Assembly: GCA_005408345.1 (NCBI GenBank)
Contig: SEMN01000080.1
Span: 1,178,001 to 1,242,000, forward strand
Reading direction: 5' to 3'
Length of the DNA: 64,000 nucleotides
From: Macquaria australasica
Taxonomy: Eukaryota; Chordata; Actinopteri; Centrarchiformes; Percichthyidae
Within the stretch, counting starts at the first letter, position 1; every line of letters begins with the position of its first letter. The translations under genes and the position numbers were made by a program. Shown here in pieces: positions 53,638 through 64,000 of this stretch. The notes under the pieces were generated by a model. It made no database searches. It was not told the DNA's origin and saw only the letters and a list, made by a program, of their open reading frames with translations.

Positions 53638-55663
53638 TTTTTAAGTCATCACACATGAAAATGTCTGCATGTGTGTAGTTTTTGTGCCTAAATGTTGTCT
53701 CTTGTTTACTATAGTAGGCTGTAGGAGCCAGGAGAATGATCTGATGAAATGAGCCAGATACTGTTTATTACCCAATGGGCAGACCAGGAGCTGTTCTCCA
53801 CTCCAAGGTCCACTGTTATTGCAGTCTGTCGTTTAACAGTCAATAGAGCAGGTAAGTGGCAGTGACTTGATGTTGTGGCACAAGCTATGCACAATCCCAG
53901 CTGAGCTACACAACGGCCAATATCCTCTACACACTTCTCTCCTCGCTGAGCTTGGGCCCATATGTGTGGCACACTCTTTTGGCAATTACCCAGATAAAAC
54001 ATGTACTCACAACTGAGTTGAAAGGATTACTTTCTACAGCAACTCAAGGCTTGGCTGTCGACACATCATCCCGCAGAGTCCAAGAAAAGTCCGTAATTGA
54101 GCCAAAAAGGAGACGAAATGGTCTGCCCCTAACATATCTGTTGTAAAACTTAATGCAGTAATGAGACACGTAGCTGGTGGCTTTTGGCTAACTAGCACAC
54201 ACGTGGGACATGTGGGGTAAATAGACCTGTCTTTGGAGAGATCAAGGAGTGTGAGTGGCTCAGGGAGGAAGGATTTTAATACTGTACCTATTAGTGCCTT
54301 TGTATGATTGAAAAAAAATCATATTCCTTTGTTTACACATTTTATTCTGTATTATCAGCCAATGTCTGGGCTAAACTGTCTGAGGTATGAGTAGTGCAAA
54401 CTTTGAACAACTTGATCCCTAGAATTGTTTGGTGTTTCATATACTTTCACTCAATGGAGAAAAATCTCCATTGCTCTGCGCTTCCATACCTCTGCCAACC
54501 CTCTTGATAGGCAAGCTTTCAAACTGCTGCTGGAGAATCAGTGTGAGAGAAGCATTGAGAGAGAACTGCCTCCTCCCTGGCTGAATTGGTTTTCTCTCAC
54601 CTTCATCAAAGAAGTAGCACATCTAAGGTTTGATTTCTACGGCAATCCAAATAGATCCCTGCACATAAAAAAAAAGCCTGCTAGCACAGGGTAGACCAGT
54701 GTTTGGAGAAAGGGTTTGGTATTTAGAGCAGGATCACTGTCTGCTTCATTGTATGAGCAGTCTGCTATACTTCTGTTGGTTGGTAGGTTGGAGGTTCAGA
54801 GCGCACTTGCAGAAGAGAACATGCAATACTTATAAATTCCAGGAATTAAACAACATTTGCTTCAATGCCAGGAAAAGCCAATGCTTGATAAAAATTAAAA
54901 ACAAATCAGCAGCTACAACTACGTGATTCTGGCACAGAAAGAAAGAAAGAATTCAAACAACGATGTAATGTACTTTCTAAGTAATATCCCCTGCAGACTG
55001 ATGTAACCCAGGATAAACTCCTGTTTGAGGGCGATGAGTGGGTCAACAAACAACATCCAACCTAGTACTGGAAAAGGAGGTTGCGCTTCAACAATGGGAT
55101 TCTCAGTGGAGTGCTCGACCCAAAATCCAGTGTATTCCAAAAAAGTATGAAAAGGTAGCACATCTCAAATTTCCAGGTCAAGGAGGACAAAAAACTCACA
55201 TTTCACTTGTTAATTTGTCTATACAATAGAAAAATGCTTACGAGTTTCATCTCAGAGCGTTTTGAAACACCATAGAGAGACGTTCAAAGTTTTCAACGGA
55301 CTGTGAGGAAGCAAGCAAGCTGCGGTGCAGCAGACCTTCAACTGTGGACTGTTTCCCCCTCCTTTCCTGCTGGTAGGACACTGACTGTTTCCCCCTCCTT
55401 TTTGATAGTTGAGAAATTAGAGTATCGGCACAAGCCCAGATGTTTTCCCTTTGATTTTAGCATACTTATATGAAATAATAAACAAAGCTTTTTAACCTTT
55501 TCTGTGAGACTGGTTGGTCAAATCAAGAATCTGTAGGCTCACTGGAGCGGGTGTGTGTTACAACTAGTTATTCATGACTTAATGAGCAACAGTCAAAGCT
55601 AGAGTTTAAAAAAACATCATTAAATATTATTCATTCAAAGTTTAACACTCCACAGAAAGTCTA
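53638..55663. other. Gene desert, part 6
   Basis: No exon supported. Direct repeat of GACTGTTTCCCCCTCCTTT at about 55347 and 55383, a local 36-bp-spaced duplication. Otherwise unremarkable. Confidence 0.5.
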
Positions 55664-55910
55664 CAGCCATGTTAGCGGCTATGTGAGGCTGTACTTAGAC
55701 ACAGCTGTGAGCTAAATGCTAACACGCTCACGTTTGACAGGTACAATGCTTACCATGTTAACAATCTTAGTTTAGCATGTAAGCTTGCTAACATTTGCTA
55801 ATTAGCACTAAGCTGAGGGTTATGGGGATGTCATTAGTTTGACTATTATTTAATCATAAACCAAAGTATTGGACAAATTGAAACTCTGACTTGATGGTGG
55901 CAGATGAAAA
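55664..55910 (+). repeat. Dispersed repeat of the GCTAACATTTGCTAATTAGCAC family
   Basis: GAGCTAAATGCTAACACGCTC, TTAGCATGTAAGCTTGCTAAC, ATTTGCTAATTAGCACTAAGC, GGGATGTCATTAGTTT, ATAAACCAAAGTATTGGACAA and TGATGGTGGCAGATGAAAA appear in the order of a common spiny-rayed fish repeat that I recognise from memory. Non-coding. Confidence 0.65.
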
Positions 55911-58153
55911 CCAACATTGCCATCCATAGAGCCATGCTGCGAGCGAGGCTTTAAACTCAGTGAATCTGCTTCATGAGGACAGTGAGGGTGATGTTTGACC
56001 GAATTTGATTTACAGTATACTGGCAACATTAGCAAACAACCACACAACTGTTGTCAGATTCGGATTCAAATGAGGATAAATTCCTATTAGTGCATGTAGG
56101 TATGTGATATTACATTTTTTCCAACTGAGACCTGCCCACTTCATACAGACATCTCTTATGTGAAATAACCCAAACTGTTCTAACTGTATCAGATTATTTT
56201 GTATTCATGAGAAGCCAACTCTCATAGTAAGAAGCTAATTTAGAAAATATGTTTTCTGGGCCTTTAATGTTTCATTTTACACTTTGCCAGGATCACTATG
56301 TTAAATTGCTGGTGCAGATATCTTTTATGTATTTAGTGACTTCCATGCAAATAAAGTACTGTAAATTTAAATTTTGCTGTGGGCACTTGTAATGAACTGG
56401 AACGTGATGACTTCATTTAACAAATATGTCTGATTCAAGGCTATCATTTAGCAGAGATGTGTATAGAACTATGTAACACCAGTCCAGCATGAATGGTTAA
56501 ATGCCATGTTGAATGTGCGGGTTTGTGTGTAGAGGTGGTATTTGTATCTTGTGAAAATGATGCCAGTGCTGCCAACAGTTCTCAATGCCTGCATGTGCCT
56601 CACAGGTTCTGTAGACCACTGAGCTGGCTATGCTGATGGCAAATGTGGAGGTAGTTGCCCCGCTGGGATTATGATGGCTGCGTTTTTGATTATTACTTAA
56701 TGACATTATAATTACAATTTCGTGTCAATGTGTCTCAGTAATTGTCCCAGTGGCTTTCAAAGTATATGGCTGAGAGAGCGTTCAGAGAGACGGGAGAGCT
56801 GTGCTGAATAATCAGAATTAGGATGTGTGAGTAGAGAAATTGAATACAGAAAGTTATTTACTGCAGGTAGTCTTCGTCAATAAAATTCCTTTTTTTTGTG
56901 TGGCTTTTATCAGTTTAAAAGGAGCTCTCATTAAGTTTGAATAGGTGACAAACTTTGTTCAGATTGGAGGCCACAAGTGAGACAGTGACTTATTGTCTGA
57001 AGCTAACAGCATGTGGCTGTTGTCTTGTGATGTCTTCTATAAACAAGAAATAATTTTCCTCTGTGAACCGTCTGTTGTTTGTGTATGGGGATTATCTGAG
57101 GAAATCTGCAACTTGGCTCTATTAAAGTGTGTACCGGAAATTAATATTTCATTCACCAAAAACTGATTCAGACCACTAATTATGAGAGATGCACTCTCAT
57201 TCTGAAATAACCTTTGTCATCACTCATTGGATCAAAGTTAGTTGATTACAGGCAATGATTACATACCTTGTCCAAATCCTTAGAATAGCTTTCAGTAAAA
57301 TTTTGCTAGTCCATCTGGGTCAACAAACACGAGGAAAGTGAACATGCAAGCTGTGACCCAGCAGTATGTCTAAAGCTCTCAGAAAATAAACATAAAAGTG
57401 GACATTTAAGGTGCTTATATGGCAGCTGTCAGCACTGACAGACAGAGACAATATGAATTGAGATTTGCGGTGTCCTGCTGCGGTCTAGCTTATCCATCAC
57501 ATGTTGAGAGTTCTGTGTGGATGGAGAGGTTGTTGACCCTTCCACTCTGGCACTAAATCCATGGCTGAGATTGCTGGCTTCCGAAATCAGGCCCCACTGA
57601 GCCAAAGTGGAAGATTGCACATAAATCTCTGTGAGAAAATAATAAAGGGCTTGTTCTTCTCATCTCAAAGCTTTTCATCCGAGCCCTGAAAAGCACCCAC
57701 ACAATCACACAGCTGCATAGACACTCACGCATACTTACATGCACAGAATCGAGCACCTACAGTCACACATATACACACCGCTCAAGCTATCTAAGGAAGG
57801 ATTGTGAGTGGATGAGATTAAAAATGTATGGATTCTTGTGTTGCAGAAAAGTGTCACACTTTTAATTCTAAAGGGCCCCAGAGGCATCATTACAGTGTTG
57901 TCGAGTGCACAGATGACAGGTGGCTCTGAAGATCAGCTGGTTACCACATCTTCACAAATGACTGTAGTATGTGTATCTTCCAACTGTGGGGATGATGTAT
58001 GAATAGCCTGAGCTGAACTTGATGCTGAGTATACTGCCGTATCACAGCTGTGCTCAGGATCACAGGCTCACACACATACATACACACACACGCACACTGG
58101 CCAATATGTGCCACCTGCACCCACATGGATCACACAACATCACAGCTGCACTC

Positions 58154-58155
<2 letters not shown>
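55911..58155. other. Gene desert, part 7
   Basis: No gene or repeat that I can support apart from CA-rich stretches as the microsatellite at 58156 is approached. Confidence 0.5.

Positions 58156-58229
<74 letters not shown>
58156..58229 (+). repeat. (CA)n microsatellite, 74 bp
   Basis: Uninterrupted CA run. All the histidine/threonine and cysteine/valine frames here derive from it. Confidence 0.97.
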
Positions 58230-58230
<1 letters not shown>

Positions 58231-58554
58231 GCCCACACGTGCAAAGTTCACACATGGATGCACTCATATACAGACACACAAATTGCGGTAGGCTGTGAAA
58301 GGGCAACCAGTGGTGAAATTGCATTCCAGCCTTTTCTTTCTCTACATTTAATTCACAGCATGGCTGTTAAATGAGGCACTCAAAAGAATCAGAACATGGT
58401 ATATGTTTATGCATAAGCTCATGAAAAAGCATATGTTGACATGTATCCATGTATGTGCGTTTTCTGCATTTATTGCTGACAGTAATATGCTTCCACTCTG
58501 ACATTTAAAATCTACCTATACAAACATATATATATGTTTACTTCAGTGTCTACA

Positions 58555-59048
58555 CCATAGACTGTATATAAAGATGGACGATGTGACAGCTCCCCAAAAG
58601 TGAAGCCAAAACATCTCGATTGCCCTCTGGTGGCCGGCTGCAGTATAGGTCATAAGCCAGTAGTGATCTGCGGTGGAGCTGCGCTATCGAGTTCCTGCCT
58701 ATACAGCCGCCTGAGCCAATCCTGAGCACACTCACAGTTGTCAATCATGACATCTCACCCCGTTTTTATAGCATCAAATAACTAATTAAAACCAAACTTA
58801 ACAGAAAAATGAACACTTCAACAAACATCAGCGTGATAAGAACTACCTAAAATGACAGAAACCATCTTTGGAAAAAATTTATTTGATGTGTACTTTGACT
58901 TTTCAGTTTGGCCCATGTCCCATCCGCTAACATGGAGGAGGCGGGGTTTATGACCTATACTGCAGCTGGCCACCAGGGGGCGATTAAGATGTTTTGGCTT
59001 CACTTTTGGGAAGCTGTCATGCTATCCATCTTTATATACAGTCTATGG
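58555..59048. mobile_element. Miniature element with 101-bp terminal inverted repeats carrying CTCF-like cores
   Basis: The left arm 58555-58655 (starting CCATAGACTGTATATAAAGA, ending CAGTATAGGTCATAA) is the inverse of the right arm 58948-59048, with only about ten mismatches by eye. The 292-bp centre is not symmetric and has no transposase. Each arm contains a CCACCAG(A/G)GGGC word resembling the CTCF core, facing outward. A target duplication is not clear (flanks share at most AC). The outer end CCATAGACTGTATATAAAG is one I recall from other fish genomes, so the element is probably repetitive. Confidence 0.75.
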
Positions 59049-59658
59049 ACCAAACCTGCATTAGCTGATTTTTTTGGCCACCTGGGGGCAGCAGAAACAA
59101 ACTGTAAACACAAAATGACCACCTTTTAAGTTGATATGGCTAACGTTTTAGCAAACAGTTGCTTATTTGCACATCCAGCCAACACGTAGCAGCATTAGCA
59201 TTCATTTGGAGTTGTGTTTCTGGCCACCTGGCTCTGTTTAGCTCTGTTTTGCTAAACCACAAGCTCCTGATGGAAATATTTGTCTCTTTAGCTGCTATGT
59301 TCACCAGCTAGTCGCTAACTGTGTCCGTCTGCCATTTGGTGCTGTGCAGCAGGTAGCATACAGTGGGTTTTAGAGCTTTTTTTTGCTGAAAACAGCTGTC
59401 TACTGTGAAAAAACAAGGCTATGAGAGCAGTGAGAGTGAACCACAACAATAGACTGGGAAAATCAGATGCTGTGTAAAGCTGAGATGAACTGCAGAGTCA
59501 GATGATGATTCTCTGTGGGTTTGTCACTATGAGCGACACCTTTCAGATTATACATTAGTCATCTAGTGATCAGTTTATATTATAAAAATACTGATTTGTG
59601 CAGCTTTAAATGTAAAGTGGATGTTGTAATACATTAGTCAGTAAATGTGCGTTGCAAA
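59049..59658. other. Repeat-like sequence with a CTCF-like word
   Basis: No gene. GGCCACCTGGGGGCAGCAG at 59076-59094 is a third CTCF-like word near the inverted-repeat element. Several blocks (for example GCCATTTGGTGCTGTGCAGC at about 59332) look like a dispersed fish repeat, but with one copy here I cannot prove it. Confidence 0.4.
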
Positions 59659-59740
59659 TAGGGCTTCAAGTAACAAATATATTCATCATCAATCAATCTG
59701 AATATCATATCAAATTCCAAAATAGTTGCTGAATCATTTT
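59659..59740 (-). repeat. End fragment of the GATTAATTGATT-family repeat, reversed
   Basis: AGGGCTTCAAGTAACAAATAT followed by TCATCATCAATCAATCTG is the inverse of the family's TAGTTGCAGCCCTA end. Diverged and truncated. Confidence 0.4.
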
Positions 59741-62700
59741 CTTTAGATGAACTAATTCAATAAACAAGCTAATAATTTAAGTTCTAATTGCAATCAAATA
59801 AAGGCAAGCTCATCAAGGATTGATTGATAAAGAAATGCATACATCAGCATACACTAAACATATGCAATTAATAGCATAAGCTTAAACATATAGAATGTGT
59901 TGAGCCTTCCTGCTTGTCATACAAACGCCGTGATAATGTGTGTTTAATTCCGACACACACAGTGTGCTGAGAGTTTTCACTGAGCTTTATGTAGGTGGGA
60001 GTCAATCTGCTTTCCTGAAGCTTCTGTTCCAATCTATTTAATATCAGGAGGGCATGAAAAATGTGACACTGTGCTACTGCTAAAATTAAGGGAGCCTATT
60101 ATAACAGCAGTAAATCCAAATGAAATGTGTGTGCTCATACAGGCGTTAATAAATACAAGTATGTATTAACATTTTTCTGTGTGCGAGTGTGTGTAGGCCG
60201 TACGTGTCCACATACCGAGATGTGTATGTTTTCAAACATCAACAGCCGCCTCGTCGCTACCCTCTTGCCCCTGTGTATGTGTGCACAGAGTCTATTGGGA
60301 TCCCACCGAGTCAACAGAGCCAGACAGACCTCCATGCTGTGTGTCTGTCTGCCTGCTAATCCTCACACTTCCAATCCCTCCTTCCCAGTTAGATATCAAG
60401 CAAGTGAAATGAACACACATCCCCAGTCGATGGGCTTCCATTTGAAAGCACGATGCATTAATGCGAGGCCCTTCTGCACTCCTCCCACACTGTAAGGCTG
60501 AGGAGAGAGAAGGGGGGGGAAATGACAAGGCGGAACTCCCATGGGCTGGTACTTAAATGATAGATTTGTAGAAAAAGCGCTTCATGCTAGGCGGAAGCAG
60601 AAGGATACATTACATCACCAAAGAAATGTGTCGAAGTGCTTTATACCCCAAATATGATCCCTGCTGTTTCTTAAATAATAGAAGACCTCCGTGAGGCTTG
60701 ACTTCCCTCTTGATAATGAAGCATGAAAGAATACTCAAATGCAGTTATTTGGAAATGGCATTAGATTCACAGTGACTAGGAACATAAAAATGTTGGCAAT
60801 AGTATCCAGCACCACTGTATTTAGTCTTTCATTTGACACATTCTGCCTTACGTAAAATGTAAAATGTATGTTTTTATGTACTGCATGTTTAGGGCTTGAA
60901 ATGACCACCTGCCAACCCAAAATGCAGGTAAAAATGAATTAGTCTCCTTACACTGCCTGCAAACTTAGTGGGCACTGAATCGAATTCTATTACCCCTTTC
61001 TTCTTCATGCTGTGTGCTATGCCCAGAAGGGTTGGTTGAGGAGTCAAGGAGGAGCATGACGAAAATGGCTCGCCAAATGGAGAGGAGAGACAGCTTCTAG
61101 TGGAAAATAATGTTGTCCTTGAAGTTAAGAATGGCACGGTGCAACATGCAACACCACAAATACCAGTTTGAAGGCAAATGCAAATGATGTGTGAAGCTGA
61201 ATTTAAAATTGTGGAAATATTGAATGTCCGGTCACATGTTTTTCATGCTTAATGATGCACGTTCCCTCTGTTCCCTCCAGTTAATGGATTGCCTGCAAGC
61301 TTCCCTGCTGGGCAGTAACAGGTTTACCACTCGAGCAATAAACCTGGTGTGTGCTTTCTCTTTTCTACATTCTTTGCCACCATTAGTTGGAATAAGAAGC
61401 AGGCTGACCGAGCCCTTTTGCCAGAACCCCCGGACTCCTCACGGATGCTAGCTTCTGAGGTCATCAAGCTGTCAATGGGGACTGACAAAGCCGACGTTTG
61501 TTTCTCACTCAGCAAACTTTGGCTTACTTGGATAACCAAACTTTAGCATTGGATGTAAAAAACCTTGGCATTGAATGTAAAATACCTTGGCATTGAACAT
61601 AATTCAGGGTTGTGCAGAATTGTCCAATATCGACGTTATTGCCTGGCGACAGGGTTGTGCGCCTCAGTGCCTTTCTCTCTCCGACCCTTGCTGGAGGAAA
61701 TGCATCACTTTTGTCTTGTGTACTTTGGCATGTTATGTAGAACATACAGCATCCCTGGGAAGCTCACAGCAGCTGTTCGTCTATACAAACAACAGTTCGT
61801 ACGTTGGCTATGTAAAGGCTTTGTGTAGCCAGGAGGGAGAGGGCTTTCTGCCAAAGTATGGCAACTTTAGAGGCTCTGCTCAATGCAACAGCGATAGCAG
61901 ACATCTGTGTGGCAGCGTCTTGGTCCTTGTCTTGCTCTGTAATCTGTTACTATCTGATGAAATTGAATGGATCTTTCTAAGGGTCCATAATAAATTGTGG
62001 CACTGGAGACATTACGTGGATATTTCTAATCTGCTAGAATGTAGGCAAAGGAGGTGTTGGAAATTTATCACAAATTTCAGGATTTTCGGCAGGATTTTCC
62101 TCCACCGAATCAGGTTTTCACCGTCTGAAGAGACAGAGGCAAGGGGCTGAAGTGCTGCACGGTTAATATGGCATTTTTGCCCAGTGACACCAAAAGAAAA
62201 CTGCCTACCCCAGCTTTAAATCAGGGTGACTAAATATATAATCATCAAATGTATCACATATTGCCATAAAAAAACGGACATGCCCTTGATTTAATGAATC
62301 ATCACAAGAAATAATTGAAGAGTACTGAGAGTCACATCTGCTTGATATTTGTAGAATTATAATGAAGCACCAAGGTTGATCATATCCCCCCTGTTCATGT
62401 TATAATGTTCTTTATTAGATGTGTGGAACAACGTGATTCTGAGCCGATTCCAGCATCATTGTTCAACAACACTCAGTCAGTTTCCATTAAAGAACTTCCT
62501 GGGGCATTAATAAATGAAATTCCTAGATTGTATCAAAGCAATTATTTGAACACAGTGTGGTGTTTTTAAAAAATGAAAAGTTATTTTGCATTCAAATGAG
62601 TGTAATATGCTGCGGGGCAGCCAACAGACACATATTGTAAACATTAAAACAAAACAGCGGTGACAGTGTGACACAGAAACATAGGATTAGGCATGTAAAA

Positions 62701-63291
62701 AACAAAGCCTCTTAAACTGGGAAACACTCAAAGCGTTTTTCCCTACCACTTCTCCGAGTCCATATCTGTATTCCAACTGTTCCAAAAGGGCTTGCAGAAC
62801 ACTGTGAGAAGAGTTGGGTGTTTGAAAGAAAATGAAAAGAAAATGAAAGAGAGCGAGTGAGAAAGGCAAATCCCATCCGTCCCTCCATACCCTGATTAAT
62901 TAGTTCCAAGTTATCCATGAAAGTAATACACTGTTAAGGCCAGGAACAAACAGAAGCCAATTACTCGCGTTTCCCTGTGAGCACAGAGCTCCTGAACACC
63001 AGCAGCACTGATGGAAAACATTTAAGGCCGGGTCTTGTGGGCTGATTGGACAGGTGTTGAGGGGTGTTTGAAACCGCTCTCTTTGCCTGGCAGCGCACAG
63101 CACGCCTTTTCATTACCAAGCCAGGTACACACCCTTATCAAGCTGTTTTCATCGATGATGGGAGATGAGACCTCACATAAAAATGCTATCTACAACCACG
63201 GCTATGATTGAAGGAAACCTTGGGACCTGAGCTGTCTTTCAAGGACCACAAAAAAAAAAGAAAAAAGCACAGCACATAAACACATGCACAT

Positions 63292-63293
<2 letters not shown>
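59741..63293. other. Gene desert, part 8
   Basis: No exon supported. It holds a three-unit tandem (ACCTTGGCATTGAATGTAAA) at about 61543-61601 and an unusually long open frame at 61587-62150 discussed under findings. Complex, less AT-rich sequence at about 60235-60500 could be regulatory. Confidence 0.5.

Positions 63294-63342
<49 letters not shown>
63294..63342 (+). repeat. (CA)n microsatellite
   Basis: CA run of about 24 units followed by a short GAGAGAG stretch. Confidence 0.97.
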
Positions 63343-63345
<3 letters not shown>

Positions 63346-64000
63346 AGAGTAAAGCAAGGCTCAGCTAACATTTCCGAGTCTCTCTAATATCTTGCATGCT
63401 TTCCCGTGCTTTATACTGCTGTGATCCTGCTGCTGCAACATCATCAATACATCGATTCTGCTGCTGCCATGCTTCACAGGCAACCTTTGACCCAGGATAA
63501 GAGTTTTTCTGCAGTGACCCTAACAGCTGGATTCCTCTGCCCACAGCATAATTAAGAATTGATTAGCAGCCAACTGGTCTGCTAATGCATCATGCTCAAA
63601 ACCACAGGGTCGGGAGCTTTCAGCAGATCTCCACTTGTGTTTTTTTTTTGTCCATTTCAGAACTTTCAGAGCCTACAGAGTCTGTATATTTTAATTTAGA
63701 AACACTACAGCTATGTTAATGTCCATTATGTCCAACCTAGAGTCTCACTCGACACAGCTGCACAGTCCGCCTCCGAACACCTGACATTTTTTTAAAGAGC
63801 ACATCCATTCTCTTCCTCGTCATCATCATTATCCATTCTTGTAAAACATAATAATCAGGCACAATCATCCACCCTGCAATCAGCCCTCTTTTACTCATTT
63901 AAAAGCACCTGTTTTTCTTCCTGCAGTGTAGGTGTGTATGCTCCCTGGACATCACTCACACAAGTCTACAATGGGCCTTTTTCCTGATTCTCGAGGGGGA
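63343..64000. other. Gene desert, right edge
   Basis: No exon or RNA gene supported. A T run lies at 63640-63649. Confidence 0.5.

Overview
The window looks like nuclear DNA from a spiny-rayed (percomorph-type) teleost fish. Three intron-containing vertebrate genes can be reconstructed and named, and a fourth gives a clear domain architecture. The rest is AT-rich intergenic DNA full of CA/TG microsatellites and short dispersed repeats of kinds common in ray-finned fishes. The fish assignment is an inference from gene content, short introns and repeats. All exon borders were read by hand from GT/AG sites and reading-frame continuity.

Layout. 1-13.1 kb: no gene; repeat remnants, including a decayed LINE with recognisable endonuclease and reverse-transcriptase fragments (6.2-7.4 kb). 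13.1-16.6 kb, minus strand: slc25a47-like mitochondrial carrier, six coding exons, 303 aa. 16.6-17.65 kb: a 1-kb divergent promoter region. 17.65-22.8 kb, plus strand: slc25a29, mitochondrial basic amino-acid carrier, four coding exons, 308 aa, with a probable 2.9-kb 3' UTR interrupted by a hAT-type miniature element with a perfect 8-bp target duplication. 27.4-29.7 kb, plus: a seven-exon gene for a two-Ig-domain type I membrane receptor whose tail carries an ITIM-like and an ITSM-like tyrosine motif; I cannot assign it to a named family. 32.7-37.35 kb, plus: vrtn (vertnin), 691 aa, with a probable non-coding first exon behind a G-rich tract. 37.4-64 kb: a gene desert with microsatellites, inverted-repeat elements and possible regulatory sequence, but no exon I can support.

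The two carriers are paralogues arranged head to head, as SLC25A47 and SLC25A29 are in mammals, and share their first two intron positions and a 44-nt second exon. Vrtn is a DNA-binding regulator of vertebral/somite number, so the desert beside it is a reasonable place to look for enhancers. The best candidate for something undescribed is the Ig receptor. Secondary leads are a palindromic element carrying two divergent CTCF-like motifs and a fifth C-terminal repeat module in vertnin.
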